DNA of 18,897 nt from Stramenopiles sp. TOSAG23-6. Taxonomy: Eukaryota > Sar. The notes under the pieces were generated by a model. It made no database searches, was not told the origin of the DNA, and saw only the letters and a list, made by a program, of their open reading frames with translations. This document shows, piece by piece, positions 6,433-17,431 of this stretch (positions are counted from its first letter, which is position 1; the number at the start of each line of letters is the position of its first letter). The DNA is taken from contig LT636058.1 of assembly GCA_900128565.1 (NCBI GenBank), positions 1-18,897 on the forward strand, written 5' to 3'. The position numbers and the translations under genes were made by a program.

Positions 6433-9400
6433 TTATTGTATTTCGCGAATTTCCTCTGCTGTTTGTTTGATTTCATCCCAATCTTCCATGAGATTTTGAA
6501 GCGTATTAGAGCTTTTCTCTAAACTCACTCTCAAATTAATGTCTAACGAATTTCGTATTTCTTTTAGTTCAGTTGACACCAACTCTACACATTGAGACAT
6601 TCGTTGCACATTTGCCATCAGTTCAGCATCACCCTCCTCAGTATCAAGCGCCATCGACCCATTTACTGGAAACCAATCGATACGATTCTCGGTAATGCAT
6701 TCACTAACAAACTGTTCGACGCCATTATATTCACTATTATCTTTAGTTTTGATGTGTATCATATATTTTAGATAATCCCACATATTATGTTGCTCTTTGA
6801 TATGTTGAGTAAAGTTAATTCCTTCGCGCTCAAACTTGTTTCGATCAATATTACATATAAAACAAACATTACTCATATCTTCATACTTTTCATTCTTTGC
6901 TTCACGTAAACTACCAAAAGTGTCGATAATAATACCAAACACTACATTAAGTAATACAATATTAATTGCAACAAAAAATGACATATCAAAGAAAAATTGA
7001 CGAGAAATCCAACGAGAATCGGTCACCTCATATGATTCAATTATATCACCAACTCCGCCACCTGCACGAACACCCAAATTGGACATTGCAATATAGCAAG
7101 TCCATAAATATTCGCATTCATTGTTTTTCCATGATTCTGGCCATGCTTGGAAATTAATCATTGTAAAAATAAACAAGACAAACATCATTAATCGAAGTGT
7201 CATCAACAATTGTAATCTAGGATGAACTACGGCCATGAGAACTGCTCTTGTTGTTGAATCTCGAACTACCACATCCAATAAATGCAATGTAAAGAAAAAG
7301 TAATTTCCAGCAACGCCTAATGCAGCCATTACAGCATACCATAGGTAGTATAAAACGGGTGTCTTTAGTAAAACTAAAATGATGTTATCTAATTTTTCAA
7401 ATTCTGGTGGAACTTTTACTGCAACAAACAAGAGAAATATGAAAAAGGATGCACACATTTGAATAATACCCAACATTTGTATCAACGTTTCGACTCGAGA
7501 ATCTGTTAATCCCCACAAATCTCCTAAAGTATTTTGTACAGATAATTTTGGTACCAAAGCAGTTCCCTCACTTGACGAATCATTTGGATTCTTGCAATCG
7601 TCTCCGCTGACACAAACACCATACTGATAACTTAAGAGCAGGATTAAATTGATACATAATGCCAAGTAGTACGAAATCTCTTTTGCCAGATTAAGATTGC
7701 CACCCGAAAAAATATGATGCATTCCCCATTTTGACATGTTTGACAAATGATGCATTTCAGTGTATAAACCAACGGACATGTCGAGGAATCCTCTTAATTT
7801 CGTCTCTGCATTCGTTCTTTCTACATTTTCAACAACCCAATCTTGTGAAACTTTGACTACATGATCATATAATTCAGGTGATGCAAAGAAAACTCTGTGT
7901 AATTTACCAATCCAAAAGATTTCTACCGAACTCATTTTTGTATTTAGCCAACTCCAAACACGAGACCCTTCCACGTGTACTTGAAACCATTCTGTATTAA
8001 AATCTTTTAGCATCAAAAGTAGCGAACCAACGTCACTTGCGCATTCCAAAACATTGTCTTTTCTTTCATCTGTTTCATCAGTAGAAATTTTACTATTTTC
8101 AATGAATAACGTTTCCTCGCGCATAAGTTTTAAATGAGCGAATATATTATTCATATTCAATGCACCAAGAATAGCATTGTGGATTATTTTATCTGTTCGA
8201 CCTTCTAATAACCCGAGAAGTAATAATATGATAGATCCATACGTTTCTTGGGACTTTTCCCAATGGTCGTCGTCATTATTATTATCATCACAGTCATCAT
8301 CCATATCGAGTAAAATTTCAGTACTTGCTATTTGCACAGCTTTTGGAGTCTCCAATTCATCGTCCATCTTCTTTTCATCAATACTAAATTTTTCATCCAG
8401 ATTTATCGTTACTTCATTTTCCAAGGGACTTATTCGTTTCACGTTTCTATTGTTAGTTTTATCATCAGACAATTTGGATGTTTTGGGCATTTTACCATTA
8501 TTAATTATGTTTAATTTATACACTTCATTCACCTTTTCAGTCATTTTTCGTTCATACATTGAGAGTATATAGTGAATTAATCTATTACATAAATCTAGTA
8601 GATTTGTATTACAAGCTAAATACTTTTGGTTTTCATAACAAGGCCCTTGAACAGACTCCACAAGAAAATCCATTATCTGAGCCAAGACTTCCATATTACT
8701 TTCATTAATATTACTACCAAGTCGGGCGGAATATTCCATGACAATACTAAATATATTAACCACAGTTTTGTTATTAGGCTGCTCGCGGAGAATATCCTGA
8801 TTCTTAGTATAATGCCCTTCCATCAGTAGTCGTAACATTTCCAATAACTCAATGTTTTGCTCATTCGTAAATGTGAAAGTTTTCTCACCAGGTACCATTT
8901 GTGGCTTTAGTTGTTCCATAATTCCATAAAAGAATGATTCACTATTACCTGAGTTTAGATACTCCCAAACACGAGATTGTGCTTCAACGTTTCCGCCACC
9001 ATCACCATGCTCAACAAGAATAGCAGTAGCTACTTTACCTGCCAAGTACCTTACATCTGGGGGTAAGCCCATCGAAATAAGATCAATACAAATATCGAGA
9101 GCACCGACATTTACTGCTTGATCTTGTAGTATATCCCTATCCTTTGAAAGTTCTGTTCCACAAGAATCTATGTACGTTAACAATAATTGTAGCCCTCCTT
9201 TGGTTTCTGACTCGGCTATTGCTATTTCTTCTTCATCAACTCCAAGCACCTTGTGATATTGTTTATTACCAGAAACTAAACGGCGTCTTATTAACCATAC
9301 TACTCGATGCAATATGTTGGCTACATTCACAGTTTCATTTTCATTGTTCTTTTTCTTTATACGTTCGACAAGTTGACCAAGTTCCTTTTCAATATTCTCT

Positions 9401-12038
9401 TTGATAATACCAGAATTTGGCAATAAAGAAGTGGATATTAAATCAAAACAACGACGTTCAATATTACGACCCGAGCCTAGAGAAAGTTTTGTATCAATTG
9501 CATTCGTTGTAGAGATATCTCGAATAGAACCAACATTTTTTTTAATTTCGTGTGAAATAAAACGCAATTTTACTAATTCCTCTAAACCAGCAGTGCTACT
9601 TTCAAATATTTGTTTTCCAGTTTCTGATTTCACATTTGCACTGATATTTCTTATTGATGACATATAATCTGTGATTTGAGACATAATGGCCTCAAACTGA
9701 TCTTCGGGTAAATCGCTTCCATAGCGTTCACATAATTTTTGTACAATAGGGAATACAAAGTAGTGAAGAAAGAGTACTAAATTGTCCTTATTTGAAGTAA
9801 TTTGCTTAACAGTTTTCGCACCCTTTTTACAGAGCCAAAAGTTTCTCGTTTTTGGTATTTTCATTGTTGTTAGATGTGCAAGTATTAGGTTTGGTTTCAT
9901 CTCTGCGTAGTTTTTCATGTACATATTAAAAAATTTGAGCAATTGAACTAATTCTGAAGATGATGCCAAAGGTTTCGTCTTTGTCTCTGCCTCTATGGTC
10001 ATGTGATAAAACAAATACAAGAGAGGCAACTTTACATTCCACGCAACATATTTATCAAGAATAGCATAAAGTAATGATGACCAGTTATACAAACTTTGTA
10101 CTTTCGCCTCTGCAACATTGAAATCTCCATCACAACAGTTTGCTAAAAGTCGTATTAAATTTACATGATACAACAATAATGGTTCCTCCATACAATTTGG
10201 TTGTTGCATAAGTTTAATACGAACTTGATACTCGGGAGACTTTTGGTCTGCGTACAGTAATAATGTCTTTTTCATATATCGAGAATGTGTAATGATATTT
10301 AACACACGCATCTGATTTTGCCTACTCGCAAGGTTGATGGTGTGTAATAGTTCGAGATATTCGTATTTTGGTTCATCTAAGTCAGCCAACTTTATAACAA
10401 CAGCTTCAAGTAAATTATTTGATACTCTACAGGATAGTTCTTCGTTTCCTTCAAATATTGCACATAAGAGATCATTTGACTTTGGTACAAGTCCTATTCT
10501 ACCTACAATTTCATCAACAAAACCAAACAACTCTTCTTGAACTTCCTTATGCTCCTTTGTTAAACTTATAAGAAAGTTATTAAATGCAGTTAACATTTCA
10601 ATTACATCTTCCTCTATCCCAGATAATGCAAGACTATCAACATTTTTATCTATTAATTCATTACCATCTATATCTGTGATAATATCATCGTCATCATCGT
10701 CATCGTCTTCATCACCTGGAACATCAACCTTTAGCATCTCATCAATTAAATCATTAATACCCAAATTTAATATGGCAGTCTGCATCTCTGGCATTGGTCT
10801 AATCTCATCGTTTGCTGCTGCTTCATTTGCTTCAGTCTTGCACAAATCTTCGATCTGTCTGAGCCATTTCGTTAATTTTCTTAATTCATCAGACACATAA
10901 TCTTTATCTTCAGACTCACCCCAAGCTTCATACGCTTCTACCGAACATTGAATTTTCTGGGCTAAAGAGCGCGCAGTTTCATATTTTGTTGCTAAATCAT
11001 CATTCACAATTAGCTGTGTCTTTTCTATGGCAGATACTAAATATGAACGTTGACTGTAGTACGATAAAAGTAAACACATGACTTCACCCACAAGCTCGGT
11101 ATGATTGTACATGAGTAAATCAAGACATATATCAGTGATATCACCATCGTTAGATTCCTTTGATATGTTTGCAGTTTCCGTTGAAAGCATTAGAACATCT
11201 AATTCGCAATATTTTTTCTGATCAAATAGGCTTCCAAAAATATCATTTATAACTGCTAAACCATTTTGTTTTGTAGCGGGATTTCGTAATACTTCTCTCC
11301 CTTCAACTAGGAATTTTCTATACGCTGCATTAGTCTTATTCAGCACAGCGTCATTATTGTTCAAAGAACCACCACCAACTTTTGATTGAAATAGCTTCAT
11401 AAAAATTCCTAATCGAAATTCAGTGCTAACATCAGTTACTAAACGTAGCATACGAACAAGCTCAAGTTTTGCCTCCATGTGAGGTGATGTAATACGTGTC
11501 AATTCATAACGGTTATCTTGGGGATCTTCGTAATCTATGAGAGTCATGCTATTTTTTGCCATTAAAAATAAGGCTCGAGCAAGTTTTGCAGCGCGAATTA
11601 AACGTAAAAGCCGAAGCATTCGCAATAACCTCAGCGTTCGAACTATGTATTTTGGAAAAATATTTCAAAAAAAACCCCGTTAGGTACAAAATGTAGTACG
11701 AAAAAAAATCGAAATTGAAAAAACATAAAAAACATACATAGTGTTTGCACTACTTTTACCTCCACCGCTACTGGAAGATGATGAAGAATTACTTCCCCCA
11801 GATGCTAGTAAGGCTGCCCAATCTACTGCAACAATAATGAAATCAATTACACAGAGCCAATCTAAAAAATATCTATCACTTCCCATTGCCCAACATCTAA
11901 ATACAAAATCAGCAGTAAAAAGGGCAATAAAGAAATTTTCTAAAAATTCCATGAATCCAGACTCCTCATTTGCATCCATCGAAAGTGATATTCCACCTTG
12001 TATAACTGATAAAATAGTCATTACAATAATAAATATCA
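6433..12038 (-). CDS. Voltage-sensor / IP3 receptor-type calcium channel, 5' partial
   Basis: About 1836 residues are visible (exon fragment 11738-12038, intron 11645-11737, exon 6433-11644). The first exon gives helices like S1 (YMIFIIVMTILSVIQGG), S2 (FFIALFTADFVFRCWAMG) and S3 (YFLDWLCVIDFIIVAVDW). The second exon opens with S4, IVRTLRLLRMLRLLRLIRAA, with Arg at every third place. No S5-pore follows. Instead come about 1250 mostly helical residues with an Asp run (10676-10720), an RIH-like region (about 8900-9200) and an RIH-associated region (about 8130-8880, with VQGPCYENQK). Near the C-terminus are an IP3R/RyR pore (helices 6905-7700; filter GVRAGGGVGD near 7040-7075), then CFIC...HIKEQHNMW and a coiled C-tail, as in IP3 receptors. 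It probably releases calcium from an internal store. The 5' end, and any IP3-binding core, is lost at the inverted-repeat junction. Confidence 0.85.
11645..11737 (-). other. Introner-family intron E (93 bases) in the channel gene
   Basis: Read on the minus strand: donor CACTAT/GTATGTTTTTT, then TCAATTTCGATTTTTTT (shared with intron D), CGTACTACATTTTGTACC, branch-like CCTAACGG, GAAATATTTTTCCAAAATAC and 3' end ACAT/AG. Cutting after the adjacent AG shifts the frame. Cutting after ACAT gives Asn-Thr-Ile-Val-Arg-Thr-Leu-Arg, a complete S4. An AG 15 bases further on also keeps frame but would delete the first two S4 arginines. Confidence 0.8.
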
Positions 12039-12465
12039 TATATGTAATATTGATCGAAACAAGTTTGAGCGCGAAGGAATTAACTTTACTCAACATATCA
12101 AAGAGCAACATAATATGTGGGATTATCTAAAATATATGATACACATCAAAACTAAAGATAATAGTGAATATAATGGCGTCGAACAGTTTGTTAGTGAATG
12201 CATTACCGAGAATCGTATCGATTGGTTTCCAGTAAATGGGTCGATGGCGCTTGATACTGAGGAGGGTGATGCTGAACTGATGGCAAATGTGCAACGAATG
12301 TCTCAATGTGTAGAGTTGGTGTCAACTGAACTAAAAGAAATACGAAATTCGTTAGACATTAATTTGAGAGTGAGTTTAGAGAAAAGCTCTAATACGCTTC
12401 AAAATCTCATGGAAGATTGGGATGAAATCAAACAAACAGCAGAGGAAATTCGCGAAATACAATAA
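12039..12465 (+). pseudogene. Truncated C-terminal copy of the channel gene
   Basis: The last 141 codons and the stop of the IP3R-type channel, duplicated in inverted orientation. It starts between the two cysteines of the CFIC motif (first whole codons Ile-Cys-Asn-Ile-Asp), so the zinc-type motif, pore and everything upstream are missing. Reading upstream in frame meets a TGA at 12007-12009, and there is no promoter context. If the right arm is real DNA this is a dead fragment. If the arm is a fold-back artefact, it does not exist in the genome. Confidence 0.85.
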
Positions 12466-12492
12466 TATAAATAAAGATTGATGTTTTTAAAT

Positions 12493-13998
12493 TTATTTTT
12501 CAAGTGAACTTTCTTTTGTAGATACTTTGTAGCCATCATTTTCTAACTTTTTTTTCACTGCAAATAAATCAAAATTCCAGGATCTTTGTATCCATACGGA
12601 CGCAGATCCAGTGATAAAACTGACGTCTGCTGAAAGAACACCACTATTGTTTTCAATCACTCCTTTTACATAATTCTGACATGCTTCACAACCCATTCCA
12701 TCAATATTGAGCTCAATAGTTTCGGAACCTACAGCGGATGGTGCCAGAGATGGCCCTCCAAGATAAAGAAGCATTTCTGGTAGAAATGTCAATACAATAC
12801 AGAGAAGAGTGGCAGCTGTTAGTCGGCGATGATGACGAACACTATTTTTTGTATTATTTTTTATATTATTTTTTGTATTATTTTTTGTATTATTTTTTGT
12901 ATCTGAAATAGATACAGGTTTCAGTTGTTGAAACCATAAATAGCTCATCCAAATAACCGTACAAGTTCTAAGATATGGTCGAAGTGGACCTAAATATTTA
13001 TTAAATCCAGCACAACCAATTCCATGAAGAATATGAAATGATGTGAGAATATTCAGCCCAAGTTGAAGTATACAACACGATGAGCCAAGTAAACCACCGA
13101 CAATTGCACCTAAAAATTCATCACTCCAACTTGTATTTTTTTTCTTGAAACTATTTTCTTCCTCTGTGGTATATACATCAACTGGATCATTAATTTTGTT
13201 TTCAACATTGATATCCGTGTTGGTGCTAGTAGCACTACTAGAAAGTGAGGCTAATGAAGCTGGAAATCCAGCGGATCCAAATGTGACAGAAAGTTCTTTT
13301 GCAATTGAGTTCATCTTTTCAATATCAAGAATAGAAACCACTGCACTTTGTGTACGTGCACTCACAGTATGCATCCCAATTCGATTATCATTATCCAATA
13401 TACGTCTAATGGTAGCCTCACAACTTGCACAACCCAGCGACTCTATTTTGTACGTGGCTGTTGCTATTTTTTCAGCTGTTCCATTTGCTATTTTTTCAGC
13501 TGTTCCATTTGCTATTTTTCCGGTTGTGTTGGTACCTAGATGACGAGTATGCGAACCCTGCTTTGAAAATCTATCGAGCATTTCTGGCATAAATGTAAGC
13601 AACATTGATAACGTTGAAGAACATGCTGTCGGAACCCAAAGCCAAGGTCTTGAATATGCGACTGTCCAGCAGGATACTTGTAATAAGAGTGACGCTGCCA
13701 ATAGAGTAGGCCGAGCTGGACCTAAATAAGTATTAAACCCAACACAACCAAAGTTTAGCGCATTTAAACCGAGTTGAATGATACAACAACTGGATGACAA
13801 AATGCTAATAGCAGACCACCAAGCATATCGGTGTGCAGATTTGAGTAATTTTAACTTTGTTGCCTCAAAGAGGTCTTCAGCAGCCTCACGTAAATGAAGG
13901 TACACTAGCAAACAAGATGAAAGGAGAAGAACTAAAGAGACAATGAAGCGTCGAAAAAAACCTTTCTCGGTGATAAGGTGTAGCTGTTTCACTGGCAT
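12493..13998 (-). CDS. Tandem MerT-like / HMA protein, mirror copy
   Basis: Identical in all 501 residues to the plus-strand gene at 4900-6405, including both linker repeats (12844-12897 and 13471-13518). Zero divergence means nothing about separate function can be said. It should be treated as the same gene unless the arm is confirmed. Confidence 0.8.
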   Translation of the reverse strand: MPVKQLHLITEKGFFRRFIVSLVLLLSSCLLVYLHLREAAEDLFEATKLKLLKSAHRYAWWSAISILSSSCCIIQLGLNALNFGCVGFNTYLGPARPTLLAASLLLQVSCWTVAYSRPWLWVPTACSSTLSMLLTFMPEMLDRFSKQGSHTRHLGTNTTGKIANGTAEKIANGTAEKIATATYKIESLGCASCEATIRRILDNDNRIGMHTVSARTQSAVVSILDIEKMNSIAKELSVTFGSAGFPASLASLSSSATSTNTDINVENKINDPVDVYTTEEENSFKKKNTSWSDEFLGAIVGGLLGSSCCILQLGLNILTSFHILHGIGCAGFNKYLGPLRPYLRTCTVIWMSYLWFQQLKPVSISDTKNNTKNNTKNNIKNNTKNSVRHHRRLTAATLLCIVLTFLPEMLLYLGGPSLAPSAVGSETIELNIDGMGCEACQNYVKGVIENNSGVLSADVSFITGSASVWIQRSWNFDLFAVKKKLENDGYKVSTKESSLEK

Positions 13999-14248
13999 TG
14001 AAACGTAATTATAGCCGTCTAAATGTATACTCTATTGAAAGTAATATATATATAAAGAAATTGATTGTGTGTGTGTTCCTACTTTTTTTTACTCTTTTTT
14101 GTTTGAATGCAAAAAGACACAGGAACGTTTTCAATTTTTTGGGTAGCAAATTAGCTTGTGTTCCACCTCGACCTTCGTACTTTACGCAACTTGACTATTA
14201 AGAAGAAGGGAATCTCGAATCATTCTTTACATTCCATTACTTTCAAAG
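13999..14248. promoter_or_regulatory. Short divergent promoter region, mirror copy
   Basis: Reverse complement of 4650-4899, lying between the mirror copies of the metal-transport gene and the secreted Cys-rich protein gene. Confidence 0.5.
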
Positions 14249-15368
14249 ATGATTTCTACACAAGCATGTTTGATTATTTATATTTTTCTATACATGTTGT
14301 TGAAGTATACAAATGCAGCATCTAAGTGTACAAGAAAAGATGGAAAAATGTCATTCTGGACTGGTTCTAATGAAAAGTCGACTGTGAGGTACTTACACAG
14401 AGAATATAATAAAATCTTCAAGTATGGCAATCGAAATGCTGCATCACATCTTTGGGCATCATTTTTGTTAAACAGATCATCTCAGATGTCTCATAAAAAA
14501 CTATTACAAATGTTTTCTGGGTTTTGTGCCGTCTCAGGTTCACCTGTATTTCCCAATGACTACAATAGATATTTATTACGTCTTCCTTTAGTTGGTTCGA
14601 AAGGTAGTAATCGTCTTGGTTTTATGCATTATTGCTGTTGGCCATGTGTTTGTGATACACAGGATTTTCTCCATGTTGATACAAAATGTGTGACGACAAA
14701 AGATGGACCTCGTGTGTATCACTTTGTAGTTATGGGAAATGTACGTTATCATGAATTTCAAAATTAATTTTAGTAGGAAATTTTGTACCTAACAATTTTT
14801 TTTTGAAATATTTCCCCAAAATTCATCCATGTGACAATGAAAAGAAGTTGGACGAGCCTTTCTTTCAGCCATTTGGAGGAGGCAGAACTACTACGCTAAG
14901 AAGAGACGCCGCGGAATTACGATGTGATTCAAACGGACATTTAATTGGAGCAACATTATCTGACAATGGTTATATATGTTTTATTTTTTTTCAATTTCGA
15001 TTTTTTTCGTACGAAATGTTGTACCTAACGATTTTTTTTTGAAATATTTTTCCAAAATACATATTATTTTGAGTATGTTCTTTGATGTACCTTCCAATGA
15101 ACACAATGCTACTGCTAATATTTCTGCAGTTGCCAGTACTGCTGGGAAACCAAATCCAGGTCGCGTATCGAATATTCAAGGGGTATACTACCAGGATGAA
15201 TATGAATATTCTACAATGTGCACCGTTAGAGCAAACAATGGGTATGACTCTGGCATGGGAGAAATATTCCGTCGAGTTGCGGAAATATCTCCAGTTGACA
15301 AAGACTTTCAAGTACCTAAAGATATAAGTGATGTTGACATTACCGTACCAAGTTATATTGCTACATAG
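14249..15368 (+). CDS. Secreted Cys-rich protein (CCWPCVC), mirror copy
   Basis: Exons 14249-14740, 14827-14973 and 15063-15368, identical to the minus-strand gene at 3530-4649, with signal peptide, CCWPCVCD motif and both introner-family introns. On the plus strand this copy is the easiest place to read the exon joins: GGAAAT/GTACG with TTCAT/CCATG, and GGTTAT/ATATG with TACAT/ATTAT. Confidence 0.8.
14741..14826 (+). other. Introner-family intron C, mirror copy
   Basis: Identical to 4072-4157 on the opposite strand; 86 bases from GTACGTTATC to AAAATTCAT. Confidence 0.8.
14974..15062 (+). other. Introner-family intron D, mirror copy
   Basis: Identical to 3836-3924 on the opposite strand; 89 bases from ATATGTTTTATT to CCAAAATACAT. 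Confidence 0.8.
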
Positions 15369-15989
15369 ATTTTTAATATTTTTTCAAGTCTTTCTATAGT
15401 ACATTTTATAATGATACTATTGTGTATGAAATACAAGTCACATATATTGATACTATTGTATATAAAAGTTCAAGTCTTTTTTTTTATTAAAAATAAAATT
15501 ATTGTATTTTTAGTGCTGTAAAAAATTAGTAAATAATTATCAAATAAAAAAAGTTGGCTTTTCTTGAACAAGTCTTATGATGAAATTAAAATAAGAAGGA
15601 AAAGTAAAGTAAGGAGGATATTGAGTAGATTCCCTGAATGCAAAATTATGTTGGACTCCATTTGAAATATACAGATGTTGACTCTTTCAATACAATAACT
15701 ATATTGAACAATATTTGAATTTTAGGTATTTGTCAACACATCAAACAACTGGAAGTATTTGAATCTTATCGCGAGTCAAGTGACTGAATGTCAAACTCTA
15801 CAAAATATATTCAGTTTGTGACAAGATATATTTAGTTTGTGACAAGATATATTTAGTTTGGGACAAGATATATTTAGTTTGTGACAAAATATATTTAGTT
15901 TGTGACAAGATATATTTAGTTTGTGAGAGTATACATCTCAATGTATTGTTTATTATTTCTCAATTTCAAGATGTTAACACCAACGCAAG
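15369..15989. other. Spacer with 21-base repeats, mirror copy
   Basis: Reverse complement of 2909-3529. It contains the six-unit 21-base array at 15801-15926 and no gene. Confidence 0.65.
15801..15926. repeat. Six 21-base tandem repeats, mirror copy
   Basis: Reverse complement of the array at 2972-3097, with the same unit order and the same substitutions. That also shows the two arms have not diverged by slippage. Confidence 0.95.
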
Positions 15990-17054
15990 TTATCTAAAAA
16001 TGTCATAACAAGTAAAATATAACGGGTAAATTACAAGAACCATGACAGTAACAACCAAGCCAAATATATTTGCATTATTTGATGAGGCAGGACAATATTT
16101 AAGTGGAATATCCGTCACAGTCATTATCGTAGTAATATCATTTTTGATGTTTTGAACTACGTTTATCTCATCAGTTGAAAGGTTTTGTGTTTTTTTCTGG
16201 ATTTCATCCAATGAATCATTAAAACCTGTAAATGCATCATTAGCGTTTTTATTAATTTTAGCTGCACAATCTGTAACTTCTGTTGTTGCAAGTTTTGGTA
16301 TTAGTTTATTCTTTTCAATCTTTAGGTCGTTTTTGTTAAAGCCCTTTTCATTTTCACAATTATATTTACACAACAAATCATAGTTGGCATCCGTTAGTTT
16401 TGTTTTGTTACCGTCTTTGACCCATTTCCAATCCCCATCTAAATGATCCTTTGCAAAGCATTTAATGTTCCAGTCCGGGTCATTCTTTGTATAATACTCA
16501 ACACAATCATACTCACAAGTCTCATCTATTTTTCCATCGGGACACTTAGGTGTTTCAACGTGATATTTGCTGTCAATAGATGTATCCTTGCAATATTGGG
16601 GTTTTTTGTCACAATGTACTTTGAAACAGGTTTCTCCTTCTATTATACAGTAGTCGCCGTCCTGCTTATGAGTACAATTGGCTTGTAGTTGGAGCTCGTA
16701 TCCATTTTCGCATATTTTTATTAGCTCAAAAATACTACAATTTAAATAATGTTGATGACGGTAGCGCCATTCTTTTATTCGGAAATCACTATGAGAAAAT
16801 GTTTCTAATAATAAATCTTTAAAATATTCAGAATAGTGACACTCAGCAGTACAGGTTTCCAAAATCAAGTTCTCCAAATCCGACATTTTGACCTCACCCA
16901 ATCGTCTCTCTCGTCTGTCTCTGTCACTAAGTCGATTAATATACAATTGAACCAAATAACCCAAATCATTACACTGACACTTGGCAGCAACACCTTCTTC
17001 AATTGCAGCAACAAAAACCACTAAAGTGTTGATAAGCTTTTTCATGTTTACCAT
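15990..17054 (-). CDS. Cys-rich single-pass membrane protein, mirror copy
   Basis: Identical in all 354 residues to the gene at 1844-2908 (signal peptide, 20 cysteines, C-terminal helix). Count it as one gene unless the arm is verified. Confidence 0.85.
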   Translation of the reverse strand: MVNMKKLINTLVVFVAAIEEGVAAKCQCNDLGYLVQLYINRLSDRDRRERRLGEVKMSDLENLILETCTAECHYSEYFKDLLLETFSHSDFRIKEWRYRHQHYLNCSIFELIKICENGYELQLQANCTHKQDGDYCIIEGETCFKVHCDKKPQYCKDTSIDSKYHVETPKCPDGKIDETCEYDCVEYYTKNDPDWNIKCFAKDHLDGDWKWVKDGNKTKLTDANYDLLCKYNCENEKGFNKNDLKIEKNKLIPKLATTEVTDCAAKINKNANDAFTGFNDSLDEIQKKTQNLSTDEINVVQNIKNDITTIMTVTDIPLKYCPASSNNANIFGLVVTVMVLVIYPLYFTCYDIFR

Positions 17055-17431
17055 TTGTTTTTAGTGAGCAACAAAGTGATATAATTATAAGTAAATCAAG
17101 AGGTGTAGTAGTACCTGTACTGCCTTTGTAGTATCCAATACAATAGGAAGTATGCCTTCCACCCGGTACGTATTAGTATAATCCGTAATATAATTACCAA
17201 CAAACCGCAAGAAGATACGTGACGACAAAGACGACGACGAAGAACGAAGGAAGGAAGAGGACTTTTTAAAAAACTTGAGAGCGAGTTTAAACTGTTACCG
17301 GGTACTCAATTTTATTTTCTTTCGCTTTTTCAAGAAAGTTTCGCTCGCTCCCAAAAAAAGAATTTAAATTTTTTCATAAAAACAAAACAAACAAACAATC
17401 ATCGCTATTCTTATTTTACTAAAATAATAAT
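17055..17431. promoter_or_regulatory. Shared divergent upstream region, mirror copy
   Basis: Reverse complement of 1467-1843, between the mirror copies of the Cys-rich membrane gene and the 7TM gene. The 8-base inverted pair is at 17161-17168 and 17296-17303. Confidence 0.5.

Larger units (their letters stand above)
1..6859 (+). repeat. Left arm of a 6.86-kb perfect inverted repeat
   Basis: Bases 1-6859 are the reverse complement of 12039-18897. Every open frame in one arm has a twin in the other at coordinates summing to 18898, with identical translations, and the intergenic stretches compared by eye also match. The match ends at 6859/6860: moving inward, the base at 6860 no longer pairs with 12038. 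The arm covers four complete genes plus the last 142 codons of the channel gene. Identity over coding and non-coding DNA, and arms that end exactly at the window ends, suggest either a very recent event or an artefact. I compared representative stretches, not every base. Confidence 0.97.

Noticed and set aside
10676-10900. Serine-rich plus-strand frame
   Set aside because: It is the antisense of the Asp-rich run in the channel gene.
12039-12111. Apparent ATG and first two dozen codons of the channel exon
   Set aside because: They lie in the right arm and are the antisense of the channel's own C-terminus. The genuine coding sequence stops at the junction, so this ATG is not the real start.
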